64,000 bases of DNA from Roseburia sp. 1XD42-34 (GCF_009917385.1 NZ_QWLJ01000012.1:1-64000), one strand, 5' to 3'; positions 8,850 through 18,665 are shown, counted from the stretch's first letter. Made by a program: numbers and translations. Notes: generated by a model from the sequence alone, not told the origin.

Positions 8850-9086
8850 CATAGCTAGAATGGTTAGAAACTTGAAGGAAGAAGTTCTTAAGGATGATGC
8901 TCAAATCATCTAAAACCTGATTACGTAAGCCTGTTAATAAGTGCACACTTATCGTTTTGCTTAAAGCTTATTTGTAGCTCAATTGATGAATAAAACTTTA
9001 CAAAAGACGTAGGGCAGCGTTATTGATTCGGCTTGGGAAATGGTTTAAAATAACATAGATACGATGATAGATAGCAGGTGATAAGT

Positions 9087-10268
9087 ATGCCAAAACAAAT
9101 TTGGCTACTAGTAATAGCAACAACTGTAAATGTCACTGGAGCTTCTTTCTTATGGCCATTAAACACCATATATATGCATAATGAACTTGGAAAAAGCCTT
9201 GCTTTTGCAGGGTTTATTTTAATGCTTAACCAGGGCGCTTCCATTGCAGGTAACTTACTAGGAGGGATATTGTTTGATAAGTTTAGCCCTTATAGAACGA
9301 TTCTCTATGGAACAGGTCTAGCAATTATTGCCTCAGCTGTAATGGTTTTATTCCACCAAGACATTGTTTTCTATTCTATTTCCCTTGTTTTCATCGGCTT
9401 TGGTTCGGGCATAACTTGGCCGGTTATGTTTGCTATGGCTGGTTCCATTTGGAAAGAAGGGGGAAGACGGGCGTTTAATGCCATTTATGTTGCCCAGAAC
9501 TTTGGTGTTGCTTTAGGGGCTACTTTAGGTGGCTATGTGGCAAGTATTTCATTTAATTATATTTTTATTAGCAATGCAGTCTTATTTTTTAGTTTTTTCC
9601 TTATTGTTTTGTTTACATTTAAACCTATGGATTCTTCCATAGACAGGCAAATGCATACGACTGTTTTAAAGCAACATGGAAATATGAAAGATAAAACAGC
9701 ATTTGTTGCGTTACTTATTTTATGTGGTGGATTTTTAGTGACATGGATTGCGTATAGTCAATGGCAATCGACCATCGCTTCCTATACGCAAGATTTACAA
9801 ATACCATTAGAGTTATATAGTAGTTTGTGGGCCATTAATGGCTTTCTGATTGTTTTAGGACAGCCTTTGATAAAATGGATTACGCAAAAGGTAACTTCCC
9901 AAAAAACGCAGATATATGTTGGAAATACGATTTTCCTTATTTCCTTTCTGATTGCATTATTATCAGAAACCTTTAGCATGTTTGCTATAGCTATGGTAAT
10001 CTTAACAGTGGGAGAAATGCTTGTTTGGCCTGCAGTTCCTACGTTGGCAAATGATTTAGCACCACATGGGAGAACAGGCTTTTATCAAGGAATAGTAAAT
10101 AGTGTTGGTGCGGCTGGAAGAATGGTTGGGCCAGTACTAGGTGGGATTGTTGTAGATATGTTTAACATTGAACTGTTATTCTTTATCTTATTTGCGTTAC
10201 TTATTATTCCTTATATAACAACAAGTGTATATGATCGGGGTATTGTTTTGAAAAGAAAAACGGAATAA
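9087..10268 (+). CDS. MFS transporter, drug-efflux type
   Basis: A 393-residue, twelve-helix MFS protein whose helix 2-3 loop carries a motif A variant (LGGILFDKFSPYRT). The sequence resembles multidrug exporters of Firmicutes; the substrate is unknown. A GTG nine bases upstream (9078) is in frame, but the ATG at 9087 is spaced correctly from AGGTGATAA. The HAD phosphatase gene starts 14 bases after its stop, so the two probably share a transcript. Confidence 0.87.
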   Translation: MPKQIWLLVIATTVNVTGASFLWPLNTIYMHNELGKSLAFAGFILMLNQGASIAGNLLGGILFDKFSPYRTILYGTGLAIIASAVMVLFHQDIVFYSISLVFIGFGSGITWPVMFAMAGSIWKEGGRRAFNAIYVAQNFGVALGATLGGYVASISFNYIFISNAVLFFSFFLIVLFTFKPMDSSIDRQMHTTVLKQHGNMKDKTAFVALLILCGGFLVTWIAYSQWQSTIASYTQDLQIPLELYSSLWAINGFLIVLGQPLIKWITQKVTSQKTQIYVGNTIFLISFLIALLSETFSMFAIAMVILTVGEMLVWPAVPTLANDLAPHGRTGFYQGIVNSVGAAGRMVGPVLGGIVVDMFNIELLFFILFALLIIPYITTSVYDRGIVLKRKTE

Positions 10269-10282
10269 ATGGAGGCAATGAC

Positions 10283-11023
10283 ATGGAGCAAGCAAAAAGT
10301 ATTAAATTAATCGCTTTAGACATGGATGGCACGTTACTAACAATGGATCATGAAGTAACACCACTAACTCGCCAAGCAATTTCTGACGCTATGGATAAGG
10401 GAATACATGTTGTGTTAAGTACGGGGCGCTGGTTAAAATCATGCTATCCGTATGCAGAATCGTTGGGCTTACAATCTTACCTCGTAACGGTAAATGGGGG
10501 ACAGATCTGGACGAAAGACAAAGAACTTGTAGAGCAACATTTATTCGATTCTAAAAAAATTGAACAGATGTATCATATTGCAACTGAGCTTGGGCTTACA
10601 ACATGGATGATTACAACAGAACAAGTATATCGTAATGAATTACCAGATAATGTTCATGAACTAGACTGGTTGAAGTTCGGATGTGAGTCCCATGATCCAG
10701 TGATTTTAGAAAAAATGATTAAAGAGCTCTCTTATATTGAAGGTTTGGAAATGACGAACTCATTACCAACGAATATGGAAGTGAATCCTGAAGGGGTAAA
10801 TAAAGCACGTGCGTTAGAAAAAGTATGTAAAAAACTAGGAATAACGATGGATGAAGTAATGGCGGTTGGTGATAGCTTAAATGATATCAAAATGATCCAA
10901 CAGGCAGGTATTGGCGTTGCCATGGGGAATGCGCAAGAAGCTGTGAAAAAAGCCGCAGATTATATCACGGATTTTAATAATGAGGATGGGGTAGGAAAAG
11001 CAATCCAGCGGTTTGCTTTGTAA
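10283..11023 (+). CDS. Cof-type HAD-IIB sugar-phosphate phosphatase
   Basis: A 246-residue haloacid dehalogenase superfamily hydrolase. Motif I is LDMDGTLL with the nucleophile Asp, motif II is VLSTGR, and motif IV is GDSLNDIKMI; a C2B-type cap lies between. Cof/YwpJ/YitU-type enzymes dephosphorylate sugar phosphates, FMN or pyridoxal phosphate, and the substrate cannot be told from sequence. The ATG follows ATGGAGGCAATGAC. It lies downstream of an MFS gene and is followed by a strong terminator. Confidence 0.92.
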   Translation: MEQAKSIKLIALDMDGTLLTMDHEVTPLTRQAISDAMDKGIHVVLSTGRWLKSCYPYAESLGLQSYLVTVNGGQIWTKDKELVEQHLFDSKKIEQMYHIATELGLTTWMITTEQVYRNELPDNVHELDWLKFGCESHDPVILEKMIKELSYIEGLEMTNSLPTNMEVNPEGVNKARALEKVCKKLGITMDEVMAVGDSLNDIKMIQQAGIGVAMGNAQEAVKKAADYITDFNNEDGVGKAIQRFAL

Positions 11024-11128
11024 ACTGATTAAATTGGCTTTGGCTTTACGTACTTCTTGAGAAAAAATAGGATTGCTATCTTTTAATGCTTATAAAAAAT
11101 GGAACAGAAAAATCATTTATTCTACAAT

Positions 11129-11158
11129 AAAACGCCCTTTAAAGGGCGTTTTATTTTT
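11129..11158 (+). terminator. Rho-independent terminator after the MFS-HAD pair
   Basis: AAAACGCCCTTTAAAGGGCGTTTT is fully self-complementary and is followed by ATTTTTA. It closes the upstream operon. Confidence 0.88.
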
Positions 11159-11249
11159 AGGCTCTAAAATATATGTTAGGGTGCAGAAAAAAAGTTAGAT
11201 AAATAAAAACACCAATCTCCTATTTTTGTTAAACTTTCTTTAGATCAAT

Positions 11250-11345
11250 AAACTAACACACCATTACGGTACTAACGATCAGTGGGGGATGGAATGAAAA
11301 CCCTCATTTGATGGAAGATTCCCTTTATAATCGAATGGAAGCAAG
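11250..11345 (+). repeat. Family 2 intergenic repeat, partial copy a
   Basis: The stretch shares with the other copies the string ACGATCAGTGGGGGATGGAA, then TGAAAACC, then GGAAGATTCCCTTTATAA. The 5' half of the family consensus is missing or diverged. The rest of the 11159-11692 spacer shows nothing recognisable. Confidence 0.5.
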
Positions 11346-11692
11346 GATTTACTTGGTTTTCACTTTATTTTAACTATGAACATCTGTTATTACTTGAACA
11401 GCCTTTATTTCGTACATAAAGATGATCTAACTATCATATAATACAAGTAGAATAGAGCCGTCAAACTTAAAATCGGATTAACGAAGAATGGTTCTTTTTG
11501 TATACGTAAAGTATGGAACGGATAGATTATCACAACATTCTTAAATTTCAGATAAATATGTCTGGATTAGTTGGAAGGTTTCAAACTGAGAGTAGCCTTG
11601 TACATGCTTGACAGGATCCGTTTTTTCAGTAGCTTTCTTTCTAGTAACAATAGGCGTATAATAGAAGTTAGTATAAGAAAGGAGATGCTCAT

Positions 11693-11875
11693 ATGTCTTT
11701 TTCACGTGGACCAAAAGAACCGGTTCCAGAAGTGGAAACGAACATTTGGTCATGCACCAGTGACGATTGCCAAGGTTGGATGAGGGAATCGTATAGTTTT
11801 GAGGAGGAACCAACATGTCCGTTATGTAAGTCCACTATGCAAAAGGAAGTAAGGATTCTTCCTGAACTTAAGTAG
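11693..11875 (+). CDS. YdjO-like zinc-ribbon protein (cold-inducible family)
   Basis: A 60-residue protein with two Cys pairs, WSCTSDDCQGWMRE and PTCPLCKS, and a conserved acidic stretch (YSFEEEP). This matches the YdjO family, small putative zinc-ribbon proteins of Bacillus described as cold-inducible; their biochemical role is unknown. The ATG follows AAAGGAGATGCTCAT. It is monocistronic, closed by a terminator 39 bases downstream. Confidence 0.85.
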   Translation: MSFSRGPKEPVPEVETNIWSCTSDDCQGWMRESYSFEEEPTCPLCKSTMQKEVRILPELK

Positions 11876-11913
11876 CATGAACCAGTAAGAAGTATCTCTT
11901 ATTTATTGCTGCT

Positions 11914-11943
11914 AACCCTTGATGTCCCATCAAGGGTTTTTGC
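11914..11943 (+). terminator. Rho-independent terminator of the YdjO-like gene
   Basis: AACCCTTGAT and ATCAAGGGTT form a 10-bp stem with a 5-base loop, followed by TTTTG. Confidence 0.85.
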
Positions 11944-12185
11944 ATATGGAAGGTTTAGATCGGCTCACCAAATCTTTTATAACTATGGAAGTTATCTAAA
12001 TACCGCGTGAACATGTGAAATTTCATTTAACCTGCACATATGGTTAGCTTATGAATAACCTACTTGGGGAAAGCCAACCTTTTTGTAATAAGCCACGCTA
12101 TGTGCTACTTTAAAATATAATCTTGCAATAATTCGGAATCATTTGCTATACTATACCTAAATCCAATTGTTGTTTTCGAACTATC

Positions 12186-12199
12186 TGAAAGCGCTTTCG
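12186..12199. promoter_or_regulatory. CcpA operator (cre) in the aldehyde dehydrogenase leader
   Basis: TGAAAGCGCTTTCG contains the perfect palindrome GAAAGCGCTTTC and fits the cre consensus except for the last base. It lies immediately before the ribosome binding site (ATAGGGAGG), downstream of the likely promoter, so CcpA bound here would act as a roadblock and repress the gene under good carbon supply. Confidence 0.75.
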
Positions 12200-12219
12200 A
12201 ATAGGGAGGAGATGGTTGC

Positions 12220-13743
12220 ATGAGGTATGCTAAACCAAATACAGAGGGTGCAGTTGTTCATTTCAAGGATAGGTATGACAATTTCATAGGTGGGACATAT
12301 CAACCGCCTGCAAGCGGAAAGTATTTTGAAAATGTTAGCCCAGTAACAGGAGAAGTATTTTGCCAAATTGCCAGATCCACGAAAGAAGATGTTGAAGCTG
12401 CTTTGGATGCAGCTCATGAAGCTAAAAAAACGTGGAGCCAAACATCAGTAACGGAGCGTTCTATGTTGCTAAATAAAATAGCAGATCGCATGGAAGAAAA
12501 TATCGAAAAGCTTGCTGTAGCAGAAACGTGGGATAATGGAAAGGCTATTCGAGAGCCTTTAGCTGCAGATATACCGCTTGCTATTGATCATTTTCGCTAT
12601 TTCGCAGGTGTAATACGAGCGCAAGAAGGTGGAGTCAGTCAAATTGATAAAGATACGGTAGCTTATCATTTTCATGAACCGCTAGGGGTAGTAGGGCAGA
12701 TTATCCCTTGGAATTTTCCGTTGCTAATGGCGACTTGGAAGCTTGCTCCCGCATTGGCTGCAGGAAATTGTGTCGTCTTGAAGCCAGCTGAACAAACACC
12801 AGCATCCATTCATATTTGGCTAGATATAGTTAAAGACTTAATTCCTGCTGGCGTTATAAATGTAGTTAACGGCTTTGGTTTAGAAGCAGGTAAGCCTCTT
12901 GCTACAAATAGCAGAATTTCAAAGGTCGCGTTTACTGGAGAAACGACTACTGGACGATTAATTATGCAGTATGCTTCTGAAAATATTATTCCGGTAACAC
13001 TAGAGCTTGGTGGGAAATCTCCGAATATTTTCTTTGCTGATGTGATGGATGAAGACGATGGATTTTTAGCCAAAGCGGTTGAAGGTTTTGTAATGTTTGC
13101 ATTGAATCAGGGAGAAGTTTGTACTTGTCCATCTCGGGCTTTAATTCATGAAACGATATACGATGAATTTATCGAACGAGCTATCGAGCGGGTAAAACAA
13201 ATTAAACTAGGGCATCCACTAGATACAGCTACGATGATGGGTGCTCAAGCCTCACACGAGCAAATGGAAAAAATCCAATCTTATCTAGATATTGGTAAAC
13301 AGGAAGGAGCAGAGGTTTTAATTGGTGGTAATATACGAAAAATAGATGACCCTGATCTAAACAATGGATATTATGTAGAGCCAACTATTTTTAAAGGCGA
13401 TAATAAGATGCGAATTTTTCAAGAGGAGATATTTGGGCCAGTTCTCTCATTAACTACATTTAAGGATAAAGAAGAAGCTTTAACAATTGCAAATGATACA
13501 TTGTATGGTTTAGGTGCTGGCGTTTGGACGAGAAATATTAATACGGCTTATCGGTTTGGGCGTAATATTGAAGCTGGACGAGTATGGACGAATTGTTATC
13601 ACCAATATCCTGCTCATGCAGCCTTTGGTGGCTATAAAAAATCAGGAATAGGTAGGGAAAATCATCAAATGATGCTTAGTCATTATCAACAGACCAAAAA
13701 TTTATTCGTCAGCTATAGCGAAGGTCCAGTAGGATTATTTTAA
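12220..13743 (+). CDS. NAD-dependent aldehyde dehydrogenase (AldB/AcoD/ExaC-like)
   Basis: A 507-residue ALDH that oxidises an aliphatic aldehyde, most likely acetaldehyde, to the acid. Visible features are the cofactor/substrate region [12 protein letters not shown] (159-170), the general base Glu262 in LELGGKSPN and the nucleophile Cys301 in [11 protein letters not shown]. The GEVCTCPSR form and full length resemble the AldB/AcoD subgroup. That subgroup is often next to DUF779 proteins, as here. The two genes are separated by a family 1 repeat. The start ATG follows GGGAGGAGATGGTTGC. A cre palindrome in the leader implies CcpA control. Confidence 0.92.
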   Translation: MRYAKPNTEGAVVHFKDRYDNFIGGTYQPPASGKYFENVSPVTGEVFCQIARSTKEDVEAALDAAHEAKKTWSQTSVTERSMLLNKIADRMEENIEKLAVAETWDNGKAIREPLAADIPLAIDHFRYFAGVIRAQEGGVSQIDKDTVAYHFHEPLGVVGQIIPWNFPLLMATWKLAPALAAGNCVVLKPAEQTPASIHIWLDIVKDLIPAGVINVVNGFGLEAGKPLATNSRISKVAFTGETTTGRLIMQYASENIIPVTLELGGKSPNIFFADVMDEDDGFLAKAVEGFVMFALNQGEVCTCPSRALIHETIYDEFIERAIERVKQIKLGHPLDTATMMGAQASHEQMEKIQSYLDIGKQEGAEVLIGGNIRKIDDPDLNNGYYVEPTIFKGDNKMRIFQEEIFGPVLSLTTFKDKEEALTIANDTLYGLGAGVWTRNINTAYRFGRNIEAGRVWTNCYHQYPAHAAFGGYKKSGIGRENHQMMLSHYQQTKNLFVSYSEGPVGLF

Positions 13744-13745
13744 AA

Positions 13746-13943
13746 GATAAGAAAGTATTTGGCTTTGGGATACCGATATAATGGAATAGCCACGTCCGGC
13801 TTAAGCGCCCAGCAACTAGGCGACTTTACAAATCGCCCTACGATAAGTCATCATCGGTTCGTTACCTCACCGTGATTCCTAAAACTTTAGTTGATTCGTT
13901 CCAGTCGCTACGTTGCTAACCGGGCGCTCTGCGCCTTTGTTCA
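13746..13943 (+). repeat. Family 1 intergenic repeat, copy A (short subtype)
   Basis: It begins GATAAGAAAGTAT, contains CCACGTCCGGCTTAAGCGCC and CCTAAAACTTTAGTTGATTC, and ends GCGCCTTTGTTCA. The same blocks recur at eight other sites. The inner part GGCGACTT...AAATCGCC and the terminal CGGGCGCTCTGCGCC can fold. It lies between the aldehyde dehydrogenase and DUF779 genes. Confidence 0.85.
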
Positions 13944-13975
13944 ATTATTCCATCATTCATTAAAAGGGGGATCAT

Positions 13976-14335
13976 ATGGTTGAACGGGTAACTGCAACAG
14001 AGGAAGCACTTCGGCTGATAGAAAAACTAAAGATGGAACACGGCGACTTAATGTTTCATCAGTCTGGAGGTTGCTGTGATGGAAGTTCCCCAATGTGCTA
14101 TCCTCTACATGAATTCCGTGTAGGTGAGGCAGATGTTTTATTGGGCAGTATTGGTGGAGCACCATTTTACATGTCGAAGGGTCAATACGATTATTGGAAG
14201 CATACACAACTCATTATTGACGTAGTGGACGGGAGAGGTGGTATGTTTTCTTTAGAAGGACCTGAAGGGAAACGATTTTTAACCAGGTCCAGGGTATTTA
14301 CAGAAAACGAACAATTGTCATTAAAGCAGCAATAG
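13976..14335 (+). CDS. DUF779 family protein, aldehyde dehydrogenase-associated
   Basis: A 119-residue protein with the DUF779 signature: a Cys-rich motif FHQSGGCCDGSSPMCY (residues about 23-38) followed by YWKHTQLIIDVV and a C-terminal GGMFSLEGPEGKRF. The family is of unknown function but is repeatedly encoded next to AldB/AcoD aldehyde dehydrogenases, so a role in their maturation or in aldehyde metabolism is plausible. The ATG follows AAAAGGGGGATCAT. It is closed by a terminator and flanked on both sides by family 1 repeats. Confidence 0.88.
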   Translation: MVERVTATEEALRLIEKLKMEHGDLMFHQSGGCCDGSSPMCYPLHEFRVGEADVLLGSIGGAPFYMSKGQYDYWKHTQLIIDVVDGRGGMFSLEGPEGKRFLTRSRVFTENEQLSLKQQ

Positions 14336-14341
14336 TAATAT

Positions 14342-14379
14342 AAAAGGGTTAGCCATATCTTATGGGTAACCCTTTTATT
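14342..14379 (+). terminator. Rho-independent terminator after DUF779
   Basis: AAAAGGGTTA and TAACCCTTTT form a 10-bp stem around a 15-base loop, followed by ATTA. Confidence 0.8.
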
Positions 14380-14382
14380 ACG

Positions 14383-14645
14383 GTATAGGAAACTGTAAAA
14401 TGAGGTGCTTATGGATAATGGAATAACCGAATAGCTACGCCCGGCTTAAGCGCCCAGCAACTAGGCGACTTCACAAATCGCCCTACGATAAGTCATCATC
14501 GGTTGTAGCTAAGAGGAAGGCCGACTAAATACGGGCTTTCCGCCCGACGTCGGCATACCCCTGGTTTTAGTAGCATGATTCCTAAAACTTTAGTTGATTC
14601 GCTCCAGCCGCTACGTTGCTAACCGGGCGCTTTACGCCTTTGTTC
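14383..14645 (+). repeat. Family 1 intergenic repeat, copy B (long subtype)
   Basis: It shares the core CGCCCGGCTTAAGCGCCCAG and the 3' end of copy A. It also carries an extra internal block, AAGAGGAAGGCCGACTAAAT followed by GGGCTTTCCGCCC and GTCGGC, which folds as a two-tier hairpin (GCCGAC/GTCGGC outside, GGGC/GCCC inside). Its 3' end is 28 bases from the stop codon of the convergent PBP gene. Confidence 0.85.
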
Positions 14646-14672
14646 TTGGTGAAAGTGCGTGCACGTGAAGGG

Positions 14673-16685
14673 TTATTCCTTCATTTGATTGAGAATTTCT
14701 ACTGCCTTTTCAGTAGGATAGCCACCTTTTCCTTTGATTTCTTCAATCATAACAGAAACAATAATATCCTCATCGTCTGTAGGATAACCAACGAACCAAC
14801 CGTTTTCTTGACCTGAATCATCACTCGTTAATTTTAACTCAGCTGTTCCCGTTTTACCTGAGACAGGGAAATCAGCATTTTTGGCAGACTGCTTAGCTGT
14901 TCCGCTTACCACTACATCGCGTAAGGCTTCCTTTATAATGTCCGCTTGCTCTGGTGTAATTAATTTATCTTTCCATATTTGTTTTTTATCTTCGTTTGCA
15001 AGCAAAGTTGGTTTCAACATATTTCCGTTATTTAAAAATGCTGTATAGGCGGTAGCTAGGTGAATGGAACTCATTTCTAATTCTCCTTGACCGTAGCTCG
15101 TGTTTGCAAGTAGAACTTCATCATCTAACTTTCCTGAAGTGGAAATAGAAGATGCTGTTATCGGATACTCAAATGGGAAGTCTGTTCCTAAGCCGAATGC
15201 TTTCAGCCCTTCAACATAAGCTTTCTCCCCCATGTTTACAGCTTGCATAGCAAAATAGATGTTATCTGAACGAACAAGTGCGTCATGTAAATCTACCGGA
15301 CCGTTGGATTCGGATACACGTGTTACTTCATAATCTCCCCAGCCTTCTCCGTTGCTCCAAGTAAGTCCATTTATTTCTAATCCTTCTTTTGGATCAATCT
15401 TGCCATTACTCAATCCAATTGCAGCAGTAATCGGCTTCATAACTGAACCAGGAGCATATGTGGATGAAAAACGATTTAATAGTGGATTTTTGCTGTCTTC
15501 TTCTAATTGTTTCCAAAGATTTGGTGTGGTTCCATATAAAATCTTATTCGGATTAAAAGAAGGACTAGATACTAAGCCTAATGTTTCTCCTGTTTTAGCA
15601 TTTATTGCTGATACATTAGCCATATTACCATCTAAAGTTTGATAAATCTTTTCCTGTACATTAATATCAATAGTCAGTTTTATATTTTCTCCATCTTTTG
15701 CTTCTTTTTCAGCGAGGACGGTCTCTGCTCCGCCTTTCACGATTTTAACTCGGCTGCCTTTTTTTCCTCGTAGCTGTTTTTCGTATAGTTTTTCAAGTCC
15801 TCTTTTCCCGATGACATCTTGGTCAGTGTAATTACCTTCTTTTTGTTCTTTTAAATCCTCTGCCGTCACGGATCCGATATAACCAACTAAAGCTCCAGTC
15901 GCTGCTCCTCCTGGATAAATGCGCCCTGTTGTTTCCTGTCTTGTAATACCATCAATTGTGACGAGTTGTTTCCAAAGCGCTTCCTCTTCTTTCGTAATTT
16001 TTGCTATAGGTACAAATAAATTAGGTTGAACCCAATCTGCATTTAGTTTTTCATCAATTGCCTCAACAGATAACCCAAGCAGTTGGGCAATTTTCTCTTT
16101 ATTTTGATCAGGGCTTGAGCCAAGTTTTTCAGGAACAATCCCAACTTCGTAAATGATATCGTTCATGGCTAGAGGCATCTCATTACGGTCACGAATTTCT
16201 CCACGAACAGGAGGGGTAGATTCGATACGCAGCTCCCCCCCATCTTTCATTTCTGGAAAAATAAAACCTGGATCCCATTCGATATACCAGTTCTCTTCAT
16301 CCTCTTCTCCTTGCTTGATTAAATTAGCTTCATAGTCAAAAGAGATAGGACCAGCCATCGTTTTCATGCTAACGGTGAAAGGGATAGTTGCTTTACCAGA
16401 ATCCACGGCTTTATCGGATTCCTCTTTGCTTATTTTTTTAGCTTCAATTTTTAAATCAGAAACATGTAAATCTTGATAAATCTTTTTATAGCGATCAACA
16501 AACTGTTCTGTGGGATAACTTTCCGCAGTTGATTTACTTACCATTTTGTACATTTTGCCAAATTCCTGCTTATTCCAATGCTTGATATAGTTTGAGAATC
16601 GATCATTTGGTGTAGCGTTGTTATCAGAACAAGCAGTTACGAATGCAATTAGCATAATAATTGCTATTAAAATTCGTTTTTTCAT
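14673..16685 (-). CDS. Class B penicillin-binding protein, PBP3/MecA type lipoprotein
   Basis: A 670-residue transpeptidase that cross-links peptidoglycan outside the membrane. A lipoprotein signal ends in FVTAC (Cys19). An NTF2-like MecA N-terminal domain (about 25-140) and a PBP dimerisation domain (about 155-310) precede the transpeptidase domain. Its motifs are SVMK (414-417), SDN (473-475) and KTGTA (611-615). The layout is that of B. subtilis PbpC and staphylococcal PBP2a. A GTG two codons upstream (16691) is possible; I chose the ATG at 16685 behind GGGGTG. Low beta-lactam affinity is possible by analogy but not shown by sequence. Confidence 0.92.
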   Translation of the reverse strand: MKKRILIAIIMLIAFVTACSDNNATPNDRFSNYIKHWNKQEFGKMYKMVSKSTAESYPTEQFVDRYKKIYQDLHVSDLKIEAKKISKEESDKAVDSGKATIPFTVSMKTMAGPISFDYEANLIKQGEEDEENWYIEWDPGFIFPEMKDGGELRIESTPPVRGEIRDRNEMPLAMNDIIYEVGIVPEKLGSSPDQNKEKIAQLLGLSVEAIDEKLNADWVQPNLFVPIAKITKEEEALWKQLVTIDGITRQETTGRIYPGGAATGALVGYIGSVTAEDLKEQKEGNYTDQDVIGKRGLEKLYEKQLRGKKGSRVKIVKGGAETVLAEKEAKDGENIKLTIDINVQEKIYQTLDGNMANVSAINAKTGETLGLVSSPSFNPNKILYGTTPNLWKQLEEDSKNPLLNRFSSTYAPGSVMKPITAAIGLSNGKIDPKEGLEINGLTWSNGEGWGDYEVTRVSESNGPVDLHDALVRSDNIYFAMQAVNMGEKAYVEGLKAFGLGTDFPFEYPITASSISTSGKLDDEVLLANTSYGQGELEMSSIHLATAYTAFLNNGNMLKPTLLANEDKKQIWKDKLITPEQADIIKEALRDVVVSGTAKQSAKNADFPVSGKTGTAELKLTSDDSGQENGWFVGYPTDDEDIIVSVMIEEIKGKGGYPTEKAVEILNQMKE

Positions 16686-16708
16686 AATCACACCCCAAAA
16701 TAGTATAC

Positions 16709-16751
16709 GTCAAGTAACATGGAAAGACGGTTTGGATCCATGTTACTTGAC
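16709..16751 (-). terminator. Hairpin between the LCP and PBP genes
   Basis: GTCAAGTAACATGG and its exact 14-base complement enclose a 15-base loop just after the LCP stop codon. No long T-run follows on the minus strand, so termination may be partial, letting some transcription continue into the PBP gene. Confidence 0.65.
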
Positions 16752-16760
16752 TCCTTTTAG

Positions 16761-17699
16761 TTATTTCGCATTCATATGTGCGTCGATTTCTAACTGTACT
16801 CGGCTGAATTCTGAATCTGGTAAAACATAATACCAAATTCCGCCAATCTTTTGACCGTTTCCGTTAATTTCTATGGTTGATACGTTGTTTCTGGTGCTTC
16901 GATAATTACTAAATAACGTTTGCATATCATCCTTGTCAAGATTTGTTTTTACATTATCTCCAAGGATGGAAAGGATATTACCAAACTTAGTAATACTGGA
17001 AAAACTAGCTCCTTTATTCATAGCGGCCATAATTACTTCACGTTGGCGTTCATTACGCCCTAAGTCTCCTCTAGGATCGTTTTTCCGCATACGGATGTAG
17101 TCTAATGCTTGTTCGCCATTTAACTGAACTTCTCCTTTAGGGAATTCAGAACCTCCTTGTGAAAAAGCTGTATCGTTAGAAACAGTCACCCCACCTAATG
17201 CGTCAATTCCTTGTTTGAATCCCTCCATATTTACGCTAGCGTAATAATGGATCGGAATATGAAAGTTCTCTTCCACTGTTTGAAGGGAAAGTTCTACATC
17301 TCCAAAAGCATAAGCATGGTTAATTTTATCTTGACCTTTTCCTGGGATGTTAACATAAGTATCTCTTGGGATACTAACCATTTTCATTGCATTGGTTTTG
17401 GGGTTAAGTGACAAAACGATCATTGTATCCGATCTGCCTTTGTCGCCACTCCGTTCATCGACACCAAGTAATAGTAGATTGACAGCCTTTGTGTCTTTGA
17501 AAATAGCTTCTAGCTCTTTTTGCCTTTCTGGATCATTATCACGAGATAGCGGGTTGTGCATTGTTTCGATCGTATTATCGATTTGATTCCAGACGTAAAT
17601 TATAGCTCCACCAACAATGAGTAGAATAGCTAAAAAAATTCCCCCTAGCCACAACGGCCATTTACGCTTTTTTTTATTTTTTTTCATACGGGTATTCAA
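16761..17699 (-). CDS. LytR-CpsA-Psr (LCP) family wall polymer ligase
   Basis: About 312 residues: a basic N-terminus and one membrane anchor (residues about 15-37), then an extracytoplasmic LCP domain. Signature stretches are LLLLGVDER, GRSDTMIVLSLNP, SIPRDTYVNIPG and DYIRMRKNDPRGDLGRNERQ; their Arg and Asp residues bind the polyprenyl pyrophosphate and metal. LCP enzymes (TagT/U/V) attach teichoic acids or other glycopolymers to peptidoglycan. A GTG at 17708 abuts the ribosome binding site AGGAG too closely; TTG at 17699 is eight bases away and preferred. The PBP gene follows downstream, a sensible envelope pairing. Confidence 0.92.
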   Translation of the reverse strand: MNTRMKKNKKKRKWPLWLGGIFLAILLIVGGAIIYVWNQIDNTIETMHNPLSRDNDPERQKELEAIFKDTKAVNLLLLGVDERSGDKGRSDTMIVLSLNPKTNAMKMVSIPRDTYVNIPGKGQDKINHAYAFGDVELSLQTVEENFHIPIHYYASVNMEGFKQGIDALGGVTVSNDTAFSQGGSEFPKGEVQLNGEQALDYIRMRKNDPRGDLGRNERQREVIMAAMNKGASFSSITKFGNILSILGDNVKTNLDKDDMQTLFSNYRSTRNNVSTIEINGNGQKIGGIWYYVLPDSEFSRVQLEIDAHMNAK

Positions 17700-17708
17700 T
17701 TCATTCAC

Positions 17709-18180
17709 TCCTATATACCATCTTTATTCAGTCTAGTGAAGCTAGATTCATTGTGGCCAGAAATAAAACATTTAGGTTGGTGTAATAAAGCTCCTCGTTC
17801 ATCTGTCACTATACTTTCAAGCAAATAATGAAGCGTTTTGTAAACGTATTCTTTCCATGAATGAATAGTAACTCAGAAGAACTGTAAACGGAAGCTCATA
17901 GCGGCGTTCGATTTCGTACATTTTGCTACTAATCACTATGCTACCCATCTAGAGCTTTTATCCCATTCTAAATACGTATTAACGAGAAATGCTTTTATTT
18001 TTGTATATTACAAGAACCTGAAAGAATAAATGTATTTTATTCTTCATGACCACAACTGCTCAATAAGTTAAAATTGTCTGCATTCATTATCTGATAGGTT
18101 GTAAAATAAAAACAATTACGGTTTGATTATATCGAAATTAGTCGTTTTCGTCTATTTTTCCTATCCTTTCAATTTTGTCA
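17709..18180. other. Intergenic spacer upstream of the LCP gene
   Basis: AT-rich, with no open frame of note and no clear repeat. It presumably holds the minus-strand promoter of the LCP-PBP unit, but I could not pick a convincing -35/-10 pair. Confidence 0.4.
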
Positions 18181-18335
18181 CATATAAGATGGTGTAAGAC
18201 TCCTACGAGTACACTAACAAGTCTAAGTGGGGGAGATAACGACACCTAAATGCCCGATTCGTCCTTCTAACAATCAGTGGTGGATGAATGAAAACCTTAC
18301 TGATACAAAATTCACTTTATAAGGAGCAATATTTA
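18181..18335 (+). repeat. Family 2 intergenic repeat, copy b
   Basis: It contains AAGACTCCTACGAGT, ACAAGTCTAAGTGG, GAGATAACGAC, CTAAATGCCCGATTCGTC, CAATCAGTGGTGGATGAATG and TTCACTTTATAAGGAG in the order shared with copies c, d and e. Confidence 0.75.
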
Positions 18336-18485
18336 CCTGTACATACGGATAAATACCTACCAATGATTCACTATTTTTTCTCACACAGCAAATAGAATTA
18401 TATTTTAGTTGTTTGAAAGTAATATGAGGAATCAAGTTCAAATTATTCGATGTTTGCTCATAAAATATAATTGTGTATTCAGGTT

Positions 18486-18665
18486 GTTCTTTTTAATGGA
18501 AAAAATAAGTAAATTTAAGTATTTGGGAGAAAAATTGAGTTAATTTAAGATATTCGTTCTTTATAACGAATAAAAGGCTTATTTCGGAGTTTTAAATTTA
18601 TGAGAGCATAGATTATACTTTACGTAATGTTCTTTATAAAGAACTAAACAATCTTTAGAAAGAAC
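18486..18665. promoter_or_regulatory. Cluster of SinR-type operator half sites before the tasA genes
   Basis: The SinR consensus GTTCTYT occurs at 18486-18492, 18556-18562 and 18629-18635. Its reverse complement AAAGAAC occurs at 18638-18644 and 18659-18665. GTTCTTTATAAAGAAC (18629-18644) is a perfect palindrome. A TATACT -10 candidate lies at 18613-18618 between the sites. A SinR-like protein is encoded 5 kb downstream, so repression of the matrix operon by SinR is the natural reading. Confidence 0.7.
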
